A stretch of DNA of 52,634 nt from contig JACQDL010000024.1 in the NCBI GenBank assembly GCA_016201065.1, forward strand, positions 1-52,634, written 5' to 3'. The position numbers were made by a program, and so were the translations under genes. A model generated the notes under the pieces. The model was not told the DNA's origin. It saw nothing but the letters and a program-made list of their open reading frames with translations, and made no database searches. Below are positions 8,395 through 17,624 of this stretch, one piece after another (position 1 is the stretch's first letter; every line of letters starts with the position of its first letter). This DNA comes from Actinomycetota bacterium (GTDB taxonomy: Bacteria; Actinomycetota; Actinomycetes; Mycobacteriales; JACQDL01).

Positions 8395-9435
8395 GTGGGC
8401 AGCAGCGGCGCGGCGGACGGCACCACCCGGCGGCGCGGTTCCCGGGCGCTGCTGCAGCTCGGGCGGGCGGCGTTCCTGCTCGCCGCGCTGGGGCTGCTGG
8501 CCCGGCAGGTCGCCCGGGACGGCGACGGCGTCGGGCGGGCGCTGCAGCAGCTCGACCTCGCCCACGCCGCGCTTTCGTTGGTCGCCGCCATCGTCGGACT
8601 CGGCGCGAGCGGGCTGGCCTGGCGGGCGCTGCTGGCGGCGCAGGGCTATGTCCTGCCGGTGGCCGCGGTGCCACCGGTGTTCTTCGTCGCGCAGATCGGC
8701 AAGTACCTGCCCGGGGCCGTCTGGCCGTACCTGGCGCAGGTCCGGCTCGGCCGCCGCTACGGCGTCTCGGCGTCCCGGTCGGCGGTCACCTCGGTGCTGT
8801 TCGTGCTGGCCCACTGCGCCTCCGGCGGCGCGATCGCGGCCGCGGTGCTGCCCTGGGTGAGCCCGGCGGTCACCCACCGGTTCTGGTGGGCACTGGTCTT
8901 CGCGCCGCTGCTCCTCCTGCTGCTGCTGCACCCCCGGGTGCTGCTGCCGTTGCTGGGCCGGGTGCACCGGCTGGCCCGCCGCGGCGTGGCGCCACAGCAG
9001 CTGGCCGGCCGCCGGGTCGCGACCGCGCTCGGCTGGCTGCTGGTCGCGTGGGCCTGCTACGGCGCCAGCCTGCTGGCCCTGCTCGGGCCGCTGACCACCC
9101 GCAGCGTCCTGTCGCAGGCCGCCCTCTCGCTCGGTGCCTACGCGCTTGCCTGGACCGTGGGGTTCGCCGCCGCGGCGGTCCTGGTGATCGCCGCCCCGGC
9201 CGGGCTGGGCTTCCGCGAGGTGGTACTGGTCGCCCTGCTCGCCCCGGTGTCCTCCACCGGGGCGGCGACCGCCGTGGCGCTGCTCAGCCGGCTGGCGCAG
9301 ACCCTGGGCGACGCCCTGTGGGCGCTGGCCGGTGTACTGTTGGCGGCCAGGTCCGGCCAGGCCGTGGCCGAACCCGGAGCCGACCCAGCGGTGGCCGACC
9401 CGGTGGTCGACCCGGCGGTGGCCAGCTCCGGCTGA
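8395..9435 (+). CDS. YbhN/LPG-synthase transmembrane-domain protein
   Basis: 346 residues with about seven to eight predicted membrane helices and the family motif VAQIGKYLPGAVWPY near residue 100. The fold is that of the UPF0104/YbhN family, related to the flippase domain of lysylphosphatidylglycerol synthase (MprF) without its synthase domain. Such proteins are often near glycosyltransferases and may move lipids or isoprenoid-linked sugars, but no such partner lies here. The C-terminal tail has a short repeat (DPAVADPVVDPAV). Confidence 0.75.
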   Translation: MGSSGAADGTTRRRGSRALLQLGRAAFLLAALGLLARQVARDGDGVGRALQQLDLAHAALSLVAAIVGLGASGLAWRALLAAQGYVLPVAAVPPVFFVAQIGKYLPGAVWPYLAQVRLGRRYGVSASRSAVTSVLFVLAHCASGGAIAAAVLPWVSPAVTHRFWWALVFAPLLLLLLLHPRVLLPLLGRVHRLARRGVAPQQLAGRRVATALGWLLVAWACYGASLLALLGPLTTRSVLSQAALSLGAYALAWTVGFAAAAVLVIAAPAGLGFREVVLVALLAPVSSTGAATAVALLSRLAQTLGDALWALAGVLLAARSGQAVAEPGADPAVADPVVDPAVASSG

Positions 9436-9484
9436 CGCTTCCCGACAAGATCTCGAACTCCTCGGGCCAGGCGACGAAGGATCG

Positions 9485-10063
9485 TCAGTCGTCTGGCCAG
9501 ATCGGGCGTAACCGGTCGAGCAGCGCCTCGGTCTCGCGGAGCGCCGACCCCCTACCATCACCTTTGACCCACTGCGTCATCATGGCGTCGATGGCGCCCA
9601 GATACGCCCCTGCGATCACATATGCCATCGATTCGGACGGCATGGCGGGTTCCCTTCGCAGCAGTCCGACGACCCGGTCGATCCATCCCCCGCTGGTCGC
9701 GCCGGTCGATGTCAGAGTGGACGACTCGCCGAGAGCGGCGTACGCGGTCAACACCTCGGACCGGTGGGCGTCGATGTATCGGGCGACGGCGAGGCAGGAT
9801 GCCTCGGCCACGGCGATCGGGGACGCAGCGGGGAGCGCGGCGACCGCCGCATCCCAGACCGCCAGCCACCGCTTCGGAACCTCGAGCACGATGCGGTCCT
9901 TGGTGCGGAACCGCCGGTACACCGTGCGCCGCGACACGCCGGCGGCCTGCGCGATGTCCTCCATCGTCACCTGACCGAATCCGTGCTGCTCGAACAGCGC
10001 CAGCGCGGCGGCCACGATGTCGCCCTTGGTTTCGGCGTGTCGACGCTGCTGCAGCTCGGCCAT
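9485..10063 (-). CDS. TetR-family transcriptional regulator
   Basis: 192 residues from MAELQQRRHAETKGD. The HTH covers about residues 12-58 (VTMEDIAQAAGVSRRTVYRRF). The ligand-binding half is generic. An upstream in-frame ATG at 10120 would lengthen it by 19 residues but would run through the operator-like dyads. It is divergent from a 46-codon ORF and a molybdopterin oxidoreductase gene, which it most likely controls. Confidence 0.85.
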   Translation of the reverse strand: MAELQQRRHAETKGDIVAAALALFEQHGFGQVTMEDIAQAAGVSRRTVYRRFRTKDRIVLEVPKRWLAVWDAAVAALPAASPIAVAEASCLAVARYIDAHRSEVLTAYAALGESSTLTSTGATSGGWIDRVVGLLRREPAMPSESMAYVIAGAYLGAIDAMMTQWVKGDGRGSALRETEALLDRLRPIWPDD

Positions 10064-10083
10064 CACATCATTGTAGTGAGCGA

Positions 10084-10116
10084 TGACACGTTGTGCCAAC
10101 ATGGCATGATGTGTCA
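10084..10116. promoter_or_regulatory. Nested dyads between tetR and the molybdoenzyme gene
   Basis: TGACAC (10084-10089) pairs with GTGTCA (10111-10116). Nested inside is TGCCA-ACA-TGGCA (10094-10106). The site is AT-richer than its surroundings and lies in the 63-bp divergent gap, where a TetR dimer would be expected to bind. Confidence 0.5.
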
Positions 10117-10126
10117 ACATCGATCC

Positions 10127-10267
10127 ATGCAGGACGATGCCCCACAGGTACGGCCCGACGCCGCCGCCCGGCGCGCGTTCGCGCTCTGCTGGCTCCTCAT
10201 CCGAGGGCCCAGCGGTCTCATCCGCCGAGGCTGGTTGGCCGCCATCGACCGCAGCGCCACCGCATGA
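10127..10267 (+). CDS. Small hypothetical protein, coupled to the molybdoenzyme gene
   Basis: A 46-residue frame from ATG 10127 (MQDDAPQVRPDAAARRAF) has a hydrophobic patch (ALCWLLIRGPSGLI). Its stop TGA overlaps the next ATG at 10264 as ATGA. It may be a real small protein or a leader peptide for translational coupling. It has no recognisable homology. Confidence 0.45.
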   Translation: MQDDAPQVRPDAAARRAFALCWLLIRGPSGLIRRGWLAAIDRSATA

Positions 10268-10947
10268 TGCGCTACTGGCCGCGGCGGGCCGATGGGCTCC
10301 CGCCGGGGCAGCGCCTCATGAATGAGATGCCCCGCTTCAGCGATCTGCCCCATCTCCCTCCGCCCGAGATGCCGGCCGAGCCCCGGTTGGAGATCAGGAA
10401 CGACGGCGATCTGATCGCCGTGCTGACCGGCGCGGACCTCCAGGCGCTGAAGCCCCGCGACCATCGGGCCGACTTCCACTGCGTCACGACGTGGTCCGTG
10501 ACCGGGCTGATCTGGACGGGCGTGCCCCTGCGTGAGGCCTTCGCCTCGGTCGGAATCACCGACGCGCCGGCGCCGTACCTCGTGGCCCGAACCGGTGACC
10601 GTCGCACGGTCGCCTTCAGGTGGGAAGACGCCACCGCTGAGACCGTGGTCCTGGCAACCCATCTCAACGGCGCTCCCCTCGACCGCCGCCACGGCGCGCC
10701 GCTGCGGCTCGTGTCGCCGAGCCAGTACGGCTACAAGAGCGTCAAGCACCTCGTCGCGATCGACTTTCGCGCCGAGGAGCCCCGGGTCAGGTCGAAGGAG
10801 CACCTCAGGGCCCGCGTGTCGGTCGAGGAACGACATCCGACGCTGCCGAGCTGGCTGGTGACGCTGCCGTACCGGCTGATGATTCCCCCGACCGCGTATG
10901 TGGCCGAGCGGACGCTACGCCGTCACCGGCCTACCAGCAGTCAGTGA
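10264..10947 (+). CDS. Molybdopterin-binding oxidoreductase domain protein
   Basis: 227 residues with a single oxidoreductase molybdopterin-binding domain of the sulfite-oxidase fold. FHCVTTWSVTGLIWTGVPL contains the cysteine expected to ligate molybdenum, and SPSQYGYKSVKHLVAIDF is a conserved cofactor-contact region. There is no Tat signal, haem domain or dimerisation domain, so it resembles the short cytoplasmic YedY-like/sulfite-oxidase-fold proteins. ATG 10264 is chosen for the overlap with the preceding small ORF; ATG 10321 is possible. The substrate is unknown. A TetR regulator faces it. Confidence 0.75.
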   Translation: MMRYWPRRADGLPPGQRLMNEMPRFSDLPHLPPPEMPAEPRLEIRNDGDLIAVLTGADLQALKPRDHRADFHCVTTWSVTGLIWTGVPLREAFASVGITDAPAPYLVARTGDRRTVAFRWEDATAETVVLATHLNGAPLDRRHGAPLRLVSPSQYGYKSVKHLVAIDFRAEEPRVRSKEHLRARVSVEERHPTLPSWLVTLPYRLMIPPTAYVAERTLRRHRPTSSQ

Positions 10948-11033
10948 CAACGGCGTCGTGCGTGGTGAGGCCGCCGTATCCCAGGCCACAACCCGGACCT
11001 GGTTGCCCCGAACCTCCGGCGCGGAAATCCGCG

Positions 11034-11441
11034 CTATGCGCCGGGGAGTTCGGTCGACGCACCGACCATGTCGTAGATGAGGGCGGCGCGGTGGTCGAGG
11101 GTGATCAGGGTGGCGCCGTGTTCGGCGGCGGTCAGCCCGATCATGGCATCGTAGATGCGCCCACCCAGGATCTGGGCCTTGGCCATGGTGGTGATCAGGT
11201 CCCGGTGTCGGCGTTCGGGAAGGCAGAGGAGCGGCGTGCCGAAACGCTGCCGGAGGAACTCCTCGACCAAGGTCGCCTCCGCCCGGTGCGGGGGTGGCAG
11301 CCGGGTCAGGACAGAGTAGGTTTCCACCGCCGCGTGGGCCACGAGCCGGGGATCACGCTTCAGCACGGCGGTCGCGGCGTGGTGCCGTTCGTGCCAGCTG
11401 GCAAAGGCGGCGATGACGACGGAGGAGTCGACCGCGATCAC
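11034..11441 (-). CDS. vapC: VapC-family PIN-domain toxin
   Basis: A 135-residue PIN-domain ribonuclease. Acidic residues are visible at MIAVDSSVVIAAF (Asp5), in AHAAVETYSVLTR (Glu), in GGRIYDAMIG (Asp) and in TLITLDHRA (Asp), matching the metal-binding set of VapC toxins. Such toxins cleave tRNA, rRNA or mRNA when freed from their antitoxin. It overlaps the antitoxin gene by 4 bp and is translated after it. Confidence 0.85.
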   Translation of the reverse strand: MIAVDSSVVIAAFASWHERHHAATAVLKRDPRLVAHAAVETYSVLTRLPPPHRAEATLVEEFLRQRFGTPLLCLPERRHRDLITTMAKAQILGGRIYDAMIGLTAAEHGATLITLDHRAALIYDMVGASTELPGA

Positions 11442-11683
11442 CGGCGGACCTGGTCCAGGGTGTCGCGGACCTGTTCGACGGTGAGCGGGGGAAGATCGGT
11501 CTCGGGCACAGCCACGATTCCCTCCCCCAGATCGGTCAGGCGCATCGGGGTGGCTGCCGGGACAAGTTCCAGGTGCCCGTCCCTGAACACGATCTCCAGG
11601 GCCTGCCCGGGGGCGAGTCCGAGGGCGTCACGCAGGGCCTTGGGCACCACGATCCGCCCGGCGGAGTCAATGGCAGTTCTCAT
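11438..11683 (-). CDS. vapB: VapB/AbrB-type antitoxin
   Basis: 81 residues from MRTAIDSAGRIVVPKALRDALGLAPG, an AbrB/MazE swapped-hairpin DNA-binding domain (residues about 1-45). The short C-terminal tail should wrap the toxin. Upstream in-frame starts lack family similarity. It precedes vapC with a 4-bp ATGA overlap. The AbrB domain should also repress the operon's own promoter, as is usual for this class. Confidence 0.85.
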   Translation of the reverse strand: MRTAIDSAGRIVVPKALRDALGLAPGQALEIVFRDGHLELVPAATPMRLTDLGEGIVAVPETDLPPLTVEQVRDTLDQVRR

Positions 11684-11858
11684 GACAGAATCATGCCATC
11701 GCGAGCTGGCCCGTGACGAGTGTGCGGTTGACTGAGGCCGGGTCGACGCGGTTGGGCAGGGCCCGTACACCGGTCACGGTGCCGTGGGCCGCCACGTCCA
11801 CGACCCGTCAACGATCCTCGACCATGACCGGCCGACCCCGCACGGCGTTGACCGGCCC

Positions 11859-12521
11859 TCAGGTGATCGCCCCGAGGTAGGCCAGCACGGCGAGCACCCG
11901 GCGGTGGTCGGCGGGCGTGGCCGCGAGGTTGAGCTTTGCGAAGATCGCGGTTGAGTGCTTCTCGACGGTACGTTCGGTGATCTGCAGCCGTTGAGCGATG
12001 GCCTGGTTCGTGCGCCCTTCGGCCATCAGGTGCAGCACGTCCCGCTCCCGCCCGGTCAGCGCGTCAGGCGAGCCGTGCGGTCCGGTGTCGCGGTGTCGGC
12101 GACCGACGAGGTGACCGATGACCAGAGGGTCGAGAGCGGCGCCGCCAGCGGCCACCCGGCGGATGGCGCCGGCAAACTCATGCAGGTCGGACACCCGGTC
12201 CTTCAGCAGGTAGCCGACCCCATCCGCGCCGGTGGCCAGCAGCTCGACCGCGTAGCCGACCCGGACGTACTGGCTGAGCAGGAGGACCCCGACACCGGCG
12301 TGCTCCCGGCGGATCCGCCCGGCCGCGCGCAGTCCCTCATCGGTGTGGGTAGGGGGCATCCGGATGTCCACGACGGCGACGTCCGGGCGATGGACCTCGA
12401 CGAGGCGGAGCAACGTCTCGACATCGCCCGCGAGGCCCACCACCTCGAAGCCGGCCTCGGCGAGCAACCGTGCCACGCCTTCCCGCAGGAGGGTGGAGTC
12501 GTCCGCGATCACGACTCGCAT
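11859..12521 (-). CDS. NarL/LuxR-type response regulator
   Basis: 220 residues. The receiver domain has the acidic pair Asp7/Asp8 and phospho-acceptor Asp52 (VAVVDIRMPP). A C-terminal LuxR HTH covers about residues 150-200 (LTGRERDVLHLMAEGRTNQAIA). Its start overlaps the histidine kinase stop by 13 bp, so the two genes form one two-component operon. Confidence 0.92.
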   Translation of the reverse strand: MRVVIADDSTLLREGVARLLAEAGFEVVGLAGDVETLLRLVEVHRPDVAVVDIRMPPTHTDEGLRAAGRIRREHAGVGVLLLSQYVRVGYAVELLATGADGVGYLLKDRVSDLHEFAGAIRRVAAGGAALDPLVIGHLVGRRHRDTGPHGSPDALTGRERDVLHLMAEGRTNQAIAQRLQITERTVEKHSTAIFAKLNLAATPADHRRVLAVLAYLGAIT

Positions 12522-14245
12522 GGCAGCTCCGCCACCACCGTGGTACCGCCACCGAGCGGGCTACCGACCGAGAGTGTGCCGCGCAGAGCCTCCACCCGGT
12601 CGGCGATCCCACGTAGCCCGCTGCTCCTGGTGATGTCCGCACCCCCGACGCCGTCGTCAGCGACGACCACCCGCAGCCGCCCGTACTCCTGGCGGACCGA
12701 GACCCGCGCCGAGCGGGCGTGCGAATGCTTGGCGACGTTCGTCAACGCCTCGGCGGTGACGAAGTACGCGGCGGCCTCCACCGCCGGTGGTAGCCGGCCG
12801 GACAGCTGATGGTCGAGCTCCACCGGGACCGGGGCCACCCAGGCGAGCTCCTCCACGGCGGCGCCCAGCCCTCGTTCGGTCAGCACCGACGGGTGGATGC
12901 CCTGGCTCAGCTGGCGGAGCTCGGCGGTGGCCGCCGCGAGCGTTTCCCTCGCCTCGGCAAGCAGCCCGCCCGCCGCGCCGTCCACCGGGCACCTGGCCTC
13001 CAGGAGCACGAGGAGCATGGTCACCGACACCAGACGCTGCTGCGCACCGTCGTGAAGATCACGCTCGATCCGGTGCCGCTCGGCGTCGACCGCCTCCAGG
13101 ATGCGGGCGCGTGAGGCGGCCAGCTCGGCCACCCGGGCCCGCAGCTCGGCCTGCAGCTGTTCGTTCTGCAGCGCGAGACCGGCGGCGCTGCGTACCGCTT
13201 CCACGAGGTCCGGATCGCGGGCCACCGAGCGGTCGTGGACGAGCACGGCGATCGGCCGACCCTGCCGAAGCACCGGCGTCACCATCCGGTGCTGATCGTC
13301 GTCCGGTACGGGCAGTGGGCTGCCGAGGACATCGAGGTACGCCTCCTGGTCCGGGACGCGGTAGCCGACCTGAAGGTCGGGGTCGCGCAGCACCCGAGCC
13401 AGGGCGTCGCGCACCGCCACGGGCGAGGGCCCGGCGTCGAGGTCGATCACCAGCCGCGCCACCCCGGCACGGGCCAGCCGGGACCGGAGAAGCCCTGCGA
13501 TGAAGCTCAACGGCACCAGCGCATACCCGGCGGTCAGCCACCACGACGCATGCCGGTAGGGAGTGCGGTCGGCGATGCCCTCGGCCGCCAGTACGGCGAA
13601 GCAGGCCACGGCGACGCACCCGGACCACAGCACCGGCGCCAGCACCCGGCGGGCGGCGGGCGAGGCCGCCCGCCAGCGCCCGACGAGCAGCGCCATGATG
13701 CCGGCTGCTGTCACGATGCCGACCAGGTACTGCAGCCACACCACCCGGACCAGGTCGCCGCGGCCGACCCCCGGCACCAGGTGCGGCAGCTCGGCGATCG
13801 CCATGGACGCGACGACCGCGTTGAGGTAGGCGCCGGTGACCAGTGCCTTGGTGCGACGCGACCGGAGGCGACCGGACGGGTAGGAGACCACGAGGTGGGC
13901 GAAGACAGCCAGGTAGGACTGCCCGAACCGGTCCGCCACCCACCCCAGCACCGCCTGCAGCTCGGTGCAGGAACGCTGGTGGACACCGAGAAACCAGAGG
14001 AAACCCACCGCGACCAGCAGCCAGCGAACGCGCCGCCCGTCGGTGTCCGGCCGCATCGCCAGGCCCGCCGCCACCGACGACCAGCCGACGACCAGGTAGA
14101 GCAGGGTCCGCGCCCGGGGCTCCGGGACGGACGACGTGTCGACCGCCCACACCGCGGCCAGCCCCCATCCGACCGCGGCCACGGCGACCAGCGTGCGGAG
14201 CAACCGGTCGCGCCGGGAGAAGGCGGTGCGCGTCATCCGGCTCAC
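12509..14245 (-). CDS. Membrane sensor histidine kinase, NarL-partner type
   Basis: 578 residues. About six to seven hydrophobic segments lie in residues 15-255. They are followed by a GAF-like linker, a HisKA_3 dimerisation box (ERDLHDGAQQRL, His398) and a HATPase domain with EALTNVAKHSHA and the G box VADDGVGGAD. This is the kinase for the response regulator just downstream. The signal is unknown; the membrane part lacks a large extracellular loop, so an intramembrane or lipid cue is conceivable. Confidence 0.92.
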   Translation of the reverse strand: MSRMTRTAFSRRDRLLRTLVAVAAVGWGLAAVWAVDTSSVPEPRARTLLYLVVGWSSVAAGLAMRPDTDGRRVRWLLVAVGFLWFLGVHQRSCTELQAVLGWVADRFGQSYLAVFAHLVVSYPSGRLRSRRTKALVTGAYLNAVVASMAIAELPHLVPGVGRGDLVRVVWLQYLVGIVTAAGIMALLVGRWRAASPAARRVLAPVLWSGCVAVACFAVLAAEGIADRTPYRHASWWLTAGYALVPLSFIAGLLRSRLARAGVARLVIDLDAGPSPVAVRDALARVLRDPDLQVGYRVPDQEAYLDVLGSPLPVPDDDQHRMVTPVLRQGRPIAVLVHDRSVARDPDLVEAVRSAAGLALQNEQLQAELRARVAELAASRARILEAVDAERHRIERDLHDGAQQRLVSVTMLLVLLEARCPVDGAAGGLLAEARETLAAATAELRQLSQGIHPSVLTERGLGAAVEELAWVAPVPVELDHQLSGRLPPAVEAAAYFVTAEALTNVAKHSHARSARVSVRQEYGRLRVVVADDGVGGADITRSSGLRGIADRVEALRGTLSVGSPLGGGTTVVAELPCES

Positions 14246-14261
14246 CGTAGCCGCGCCGTCG

Positions 14262-15323
14262 TCAGGCAGGTCGTGGTCCGTGGCTCGCCGCCGGCCGGGT
14301 CGGGACCATGAGAACGGCGAGAGCCAGCCCGCTCAGCGCCGCCCAGACGACGACCCCGGATGACAGCTCGGCCGGCCACGTCACGCCGGAGGTCACGGCG
14401 ACCACGGCCAGATAGGTGGTCCAGGTGACCGCCGGTACCAGCGCGCCGGCCAGCCACGTCCGGCCACGACCGTCCGGGTCCGGACGTACCACGGCGAGGA
14501 CGAGGTCCGCGACGAGGCCGGACGCGACGAGGCCGGCCAACGCGCCCGGGAAGGCGTACTGGCTCGCCAGGCCGAGCATCAGGCCGACGGTCGTGTAGAG
14601 GGTCGTCGCGGTGCCCAGCGGCACGATCCACCGCCGCGACAGGTACAGCACCGCCCCCACCAGGATCAGGTTCGTCACCAGAATGCTGGCCAGCCCCTGC
14701 ATGGCGAGGTCCTGACCGGCCGGGGAGCTCCACCGGGCCAGCGCGTGGGGTGCGGTGCGCTGCACCGACCAGTACTGGAAGAAGAACGCCACCGCGGCGC
14801 TGGCCAACGTGATCGAACAGAGCGCCGGCAGCAGCCGCCGGTAGCCGGGATCGCGTCCCAGCTCGCCGTTCCACCACGCCGAGCGCAACACCGTCGTCAG
14901 GACCAGGAAGACCCCCCCGAACAGCATCAGGTGGGTCGGGCTGTACAGCGCATCAATGCCGACCTCGATGCCGAGCAGCACGTGCCAGGTCATGTCGCCC
15001 AGCCCGCCGAGAAGGAACAGCCCGGCGCCGGCCAGACCCAGGCCGTAGCCGGCCGGCACCCGGGTCCGATCCCAGCCGCCACGGGGCTGATGCCGCCACA
15101 CCTGCCAGCCGATCCAGCCGGCGCTCGCCGCGAACCCCGAGTACAGCAACCCATGCCAGGGCGTGAAGAACGTCTCCAGCTGGGCGAGGTTGTTGTGGGC
15201 CCATGCGTCGACGAACGCTCCGACCATGAGCCAGGTGCCAAGAACGACCGTGACCACGTGCACCCCGGTCGGGAGCTGTGGTCGCTGTGCCGGCAGGCCC
15301 TGCGTGCGGTTGACGCTCATCAT
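14262..15323 (-). CDS. Conserved multi-pass membrane protein of unknown function
   Basis: 353 residues from the paired Met codons (MMSVNRTQG). Nine or so hydrophobic segments are visible. Polar motifs sit at membrane edges (DAWAHNNL, FTPWHGLLYSGF, GDMTWHVLLGIE, LYSPTHLMLFGG). Their His and Asp residues could bind a metal or cofactor, but I do not recognise a characterised family. The frame stays open far upstream, and that part has no protein-like quality. It ends 16 bp before the histidine kinase gene on the same strand, so all three may be co-transcribed. Confidence 0.6.
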   Translation of the reverse strand: MMSVNRTQGLPAQRPQLPTGVHVVTVVLGTWLMVGAFVDAWAHNNLAQLETFFTPWHGLLYSGFAASAGWIGWQVWRHQPRGGWDRTRVPAGYGLGLAGAGLFLLGGLGDMTWHVLLGIEVGIDALYSPTHLMLFGGVFLVLTTVLRSAWWNGELGRDPGYRRLLPALCSITLASAAVAFFFQYWSVQRTAPHALARWSSPAGQDLAMQGLASILVTNLILVGAVLYLSRRWIVPLGTATTLYTTVGLMLGLASQYAFPGALAGLVASGLVADLVLAVVRPDPDGRGRTWLAGALVPAVTWTTYLAVVAVTSGVTWPAELSSGVVVWAALSGLALAVLMVPTRPAASHGPRPA

Positions 15324-15543
15324 GACGTCAGCCTGACCGAGCCGTCGTGCCGGTGCCAACCGAGCCAGCCCCCACCCACCGTGGTGTGGCCAGCACGTAC
15401 CCGCCGCCGGAGCTGGGCAGGCACCGGGCGACCCCGGCCCGTGGCGCCGGTGGAACCGCTGGCGCCGGCGGGTTAGGCTGCGGGTTCGGTCCCTGCGGCT
15501 ACCGCGACGCACTGACCTCCCCAGCAACCCGGGAGCACCGAGT

Positions 15544-16884
15544 ATGGCCAGGACCACAGGCGACCCGACGGTCGACGCGATACTGGCGGACCTCGCCCGC
15601 GACGACCCCGACGCCGCCGAGGCCGCGCGAGCCGGCTTCGAGTCGCTGACCAGTGGCGAAGGGCTCGCCTCCGTCAACGCGCATGGGCTGGCCGATCTGC
15701 TGTGGTACCAGCTGCCGGTGAAGTGGATCTGCGATCTGGACGAGAAGTACCAGATCGCCGCCGGGCTCGGCGAGCTGTTCGCCCGGCTCGGCCGTCCCCG
15801 CTACGCGGCCATGTGCACGTCGCCCACCACGGCGCGGGTTCTCACCACGTACGAGCACGATGGCATGACCGCCGGCTTGCGGGCGTACCGGGCCGCGCTC
15901 TCAGCCAGCGGTGTCGAACCGCCCGACATTCCCGACATCATCGCGTGGGGTTCGGTGATGGGCGACGACGAGGCCAGTGCCTACTCGTCGGTCTCGCTGG
16001 CGCTGGAACGGGCGATCGAGTCCGGTGACCTGACACCCGGCGGGTCAGGTTGGCGCACCAGCGCGCGGCAGGTCACCGTCGGTTTCCTGGACAGCCCGCA
16101 CGACGACGTCACCGGCACGACCTGGCTCCAGTGGGTGAACGCCGAGCGGCTGCAGCTCTGGGCCGAGTCCCGCGGCCCGATCCGATCGCGCCTCGCCGGC
16201 CACCTCGCCGACCTCCTCACCAACCCGCAGCCACCGCCCGCCGACGCCGAGGCGACCCTGGCGCCGATCCGGTGGCTGCTCGACCACGCCGCGGCGGGCG
16301 CACCACTCACCCAGACCGGCAACCTCGCCCGTAGCATCGTCGCCGAGGGATGCCGGCGCTTCGACTGGCTCACGCTGTCCGGCAACCCCCGCTCCGAGTC
16401 CGACATACCGGAGCTGTGGACCCTCCGTGAACTCGCCAGGCAAATGGGGGCCGTCCGCCGCGCCGGCCGCCTGCTGCTGTTGTCCCGCGCCGGGCAGACG
16501 CTGCACGCCGCCGGCACCGAAGACCTGTGGCAGGCCACCATGGCCTGCCTGCCCGGCCCGAGCGGCGCCGAGGCGGCCGCCGCCGAGCTCGCCCTCATGC
16601 TGCTGCACGACCAGCCACTCGACCACGGCGCGCTCAACTCCGCCGTCGCCCACAGCCTCACCGAGGAGGGGTGGCGCGGCAGGGCCACCGACCAACCCGT
16701 CGGCCCCGAGCAGGCCACCATCCTGCTCGGCGACCTCCGGCGCCGGCTCCACCTGCTCCACCTGTCGGCCGATCGGCGGCTGGACAACCCGATGCTGGTC
16801 GGCCTGCGGGAGGCCGGCCGCGACGCCGCGCGGACCGCGCTGCGGGCCCGAGCACTGCGGGCGCGCAACCTGCCGCCCGGGTAG
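15544..16884 (+). CDS. Hypothetical protein with a pRiA4b ORF-3-associated-like region
   Basis: 446 residues, soluble, preceded by GGGAG. The segment PLTQTGNLARSIVAEGCRRF, then LARQMGAVRRAGRLLLLSRAG, resembles the region found C-terminal to plasmid pRiA4b ORF-3-like domains in actinobacteria. The first 250 residues match nothing I know. No catalytic motif is visible. A -10-like element is not obvious upstream. The function is not assigned. Confidence 0.55.
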   Translation: MARTTGDPTVDAILADLARDDPDAAEAARAGFESLTSGEGLASVNAHGLADLLWYQLPVKWICDLDEKYQIAAGLGELFARLGRPRYAAMCTSPTTARVLTTYEHDGMTAGLRAYRAALSASGVEPPDIPDIIAWGSVMGDDEASAYSSVSLALERAIESGDLTPGGSGWRTSARQVTVGFLDSPHDDVTGTTWLQWVNAERLQLWAESRGPIRSRLAGHLADLLTNPQPPPADAEATLAPIRWLLDHAAAGAPLTQTGNLARSIVAEGCRRFDWLTLSGNPRSESDIPELWTLRELARQMGAVRRAGRLLLLSRAGQTLHAAGTEDLWQATMACLPGPSGAEAAAAELALMLLHDQPLDHGALNSAVAHSLTEEGWRGRATDQPVGPEQATILLGDLRRRLHLLHLSADRRLDNPMLVGLREAGRDAARTALRARALRARNLPPG

Positions 16885-16941
16885 CAGCGGCGGCCCGCCG
16901 TTCCGCACCATCAGCGGAGCTGGCATGCCTATGCTGCGATC

Positions 16942-17592
16942 ATGGGTTGGCTGGAGGTCATCGGGTGGATGGGCTCCGCGCTCATCGTCATCTCGCTAGC
17001 CCAGGCCCGGGTCCTGCGCTTCCGGGTGCTCAACCTGCTCGGTGCGCTGCTCGCCACCGGGTACAACGGATGGCTGTCGATCTGGCCGTTCGTCGCGATG
17101 AACGCCGTGATCGCGGCCATCGACGCCTACTGGCTGGTCCGGCTGCTCCGGGAGCGCCACGACGCCGACACCTACCAGGTGGTCGAGCTGGCGGCCAACG
17201 ACCGCTACCTGCGATACGTCATGCGCCTGCATCTCACCGACATCCGCACCTTCCAGCCGGGCGTGACGTGGGACCCGCAGGCGCCCGGGCGCAGCGCGTT
17301 CCTGGTGCTCAGGCGCGACCAGACCGTCGGTGTGGTGATCGTGCGCGACGCCGGTAGCGGGATCGGGCAGGTCGAGATCGACTACGTGACACCGCAGTTC
17401 CGCGACTTCACACCGGGTGAGTTCGTCTACCGGCACGGCGGAGTGCTCGCCGGCTGCGGTTTCCACCGGGTGGTGGCGCCGACCGACATGCCCTCGGCCG
17501 CGACGTACTACCCGCGGGTCGGCTTCCGCCGCGAGGATGGTCGCTGGGTCCGCGAGGTGGCGCCGGCGACGCAGCCGAGCACCCGCGGGTGA
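16942..17592 (+). CDS. YgjV-like membrane protein with a C-terminal acetyltransferase-like domain
   Basis: 216 residues. Residues 1-75 are three membrane helices (MGWLEVIGWMGSALIVISLA) resembling the YgjV family. Residues 90-205 look like a GNAT-type fold (FLVLRRDQTVGVVIVRD, then GQVEIDYVTPQFRDF, then AATYYPRVGFRR). TATGCT at 16930-16935 lies 7 bp before the ATG and there is no ribosome site, so a leaderless transcript is likely. Its substrate is unknown. Confidence 0.7.
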   Translation: MGWLEVIGWMGSALIVISLAQARVLRFRVLNLLGALLATGYNGWLSIWPFVAMNAVIAAIDAYWLVRLLRERHDADTYQVVELAANDRYLRYVMRLHLTDIRTFQPGVTWDPQAPGRSAFLVLRRDQTVGVVIVRDAGSGIGQVEIDYVTPQFRDFTPGEFVYRHGGVLAGCGFHRVVAPTDMPSAATYYPRVGFRREDGRWVREVAPATQPSTRG

Positions 17593-17624
17593 CCCGCCCG
17601 TAGGCGGTGGGTGAACCATCTGTG

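Noticed and set aside
14262-15677. Longer 471-residue version of the membrane protein
   Set aside because: The extra 118 N-terminal residues are low-complexity Ser/Arg and overlap the start of the divergent gene at 15544.
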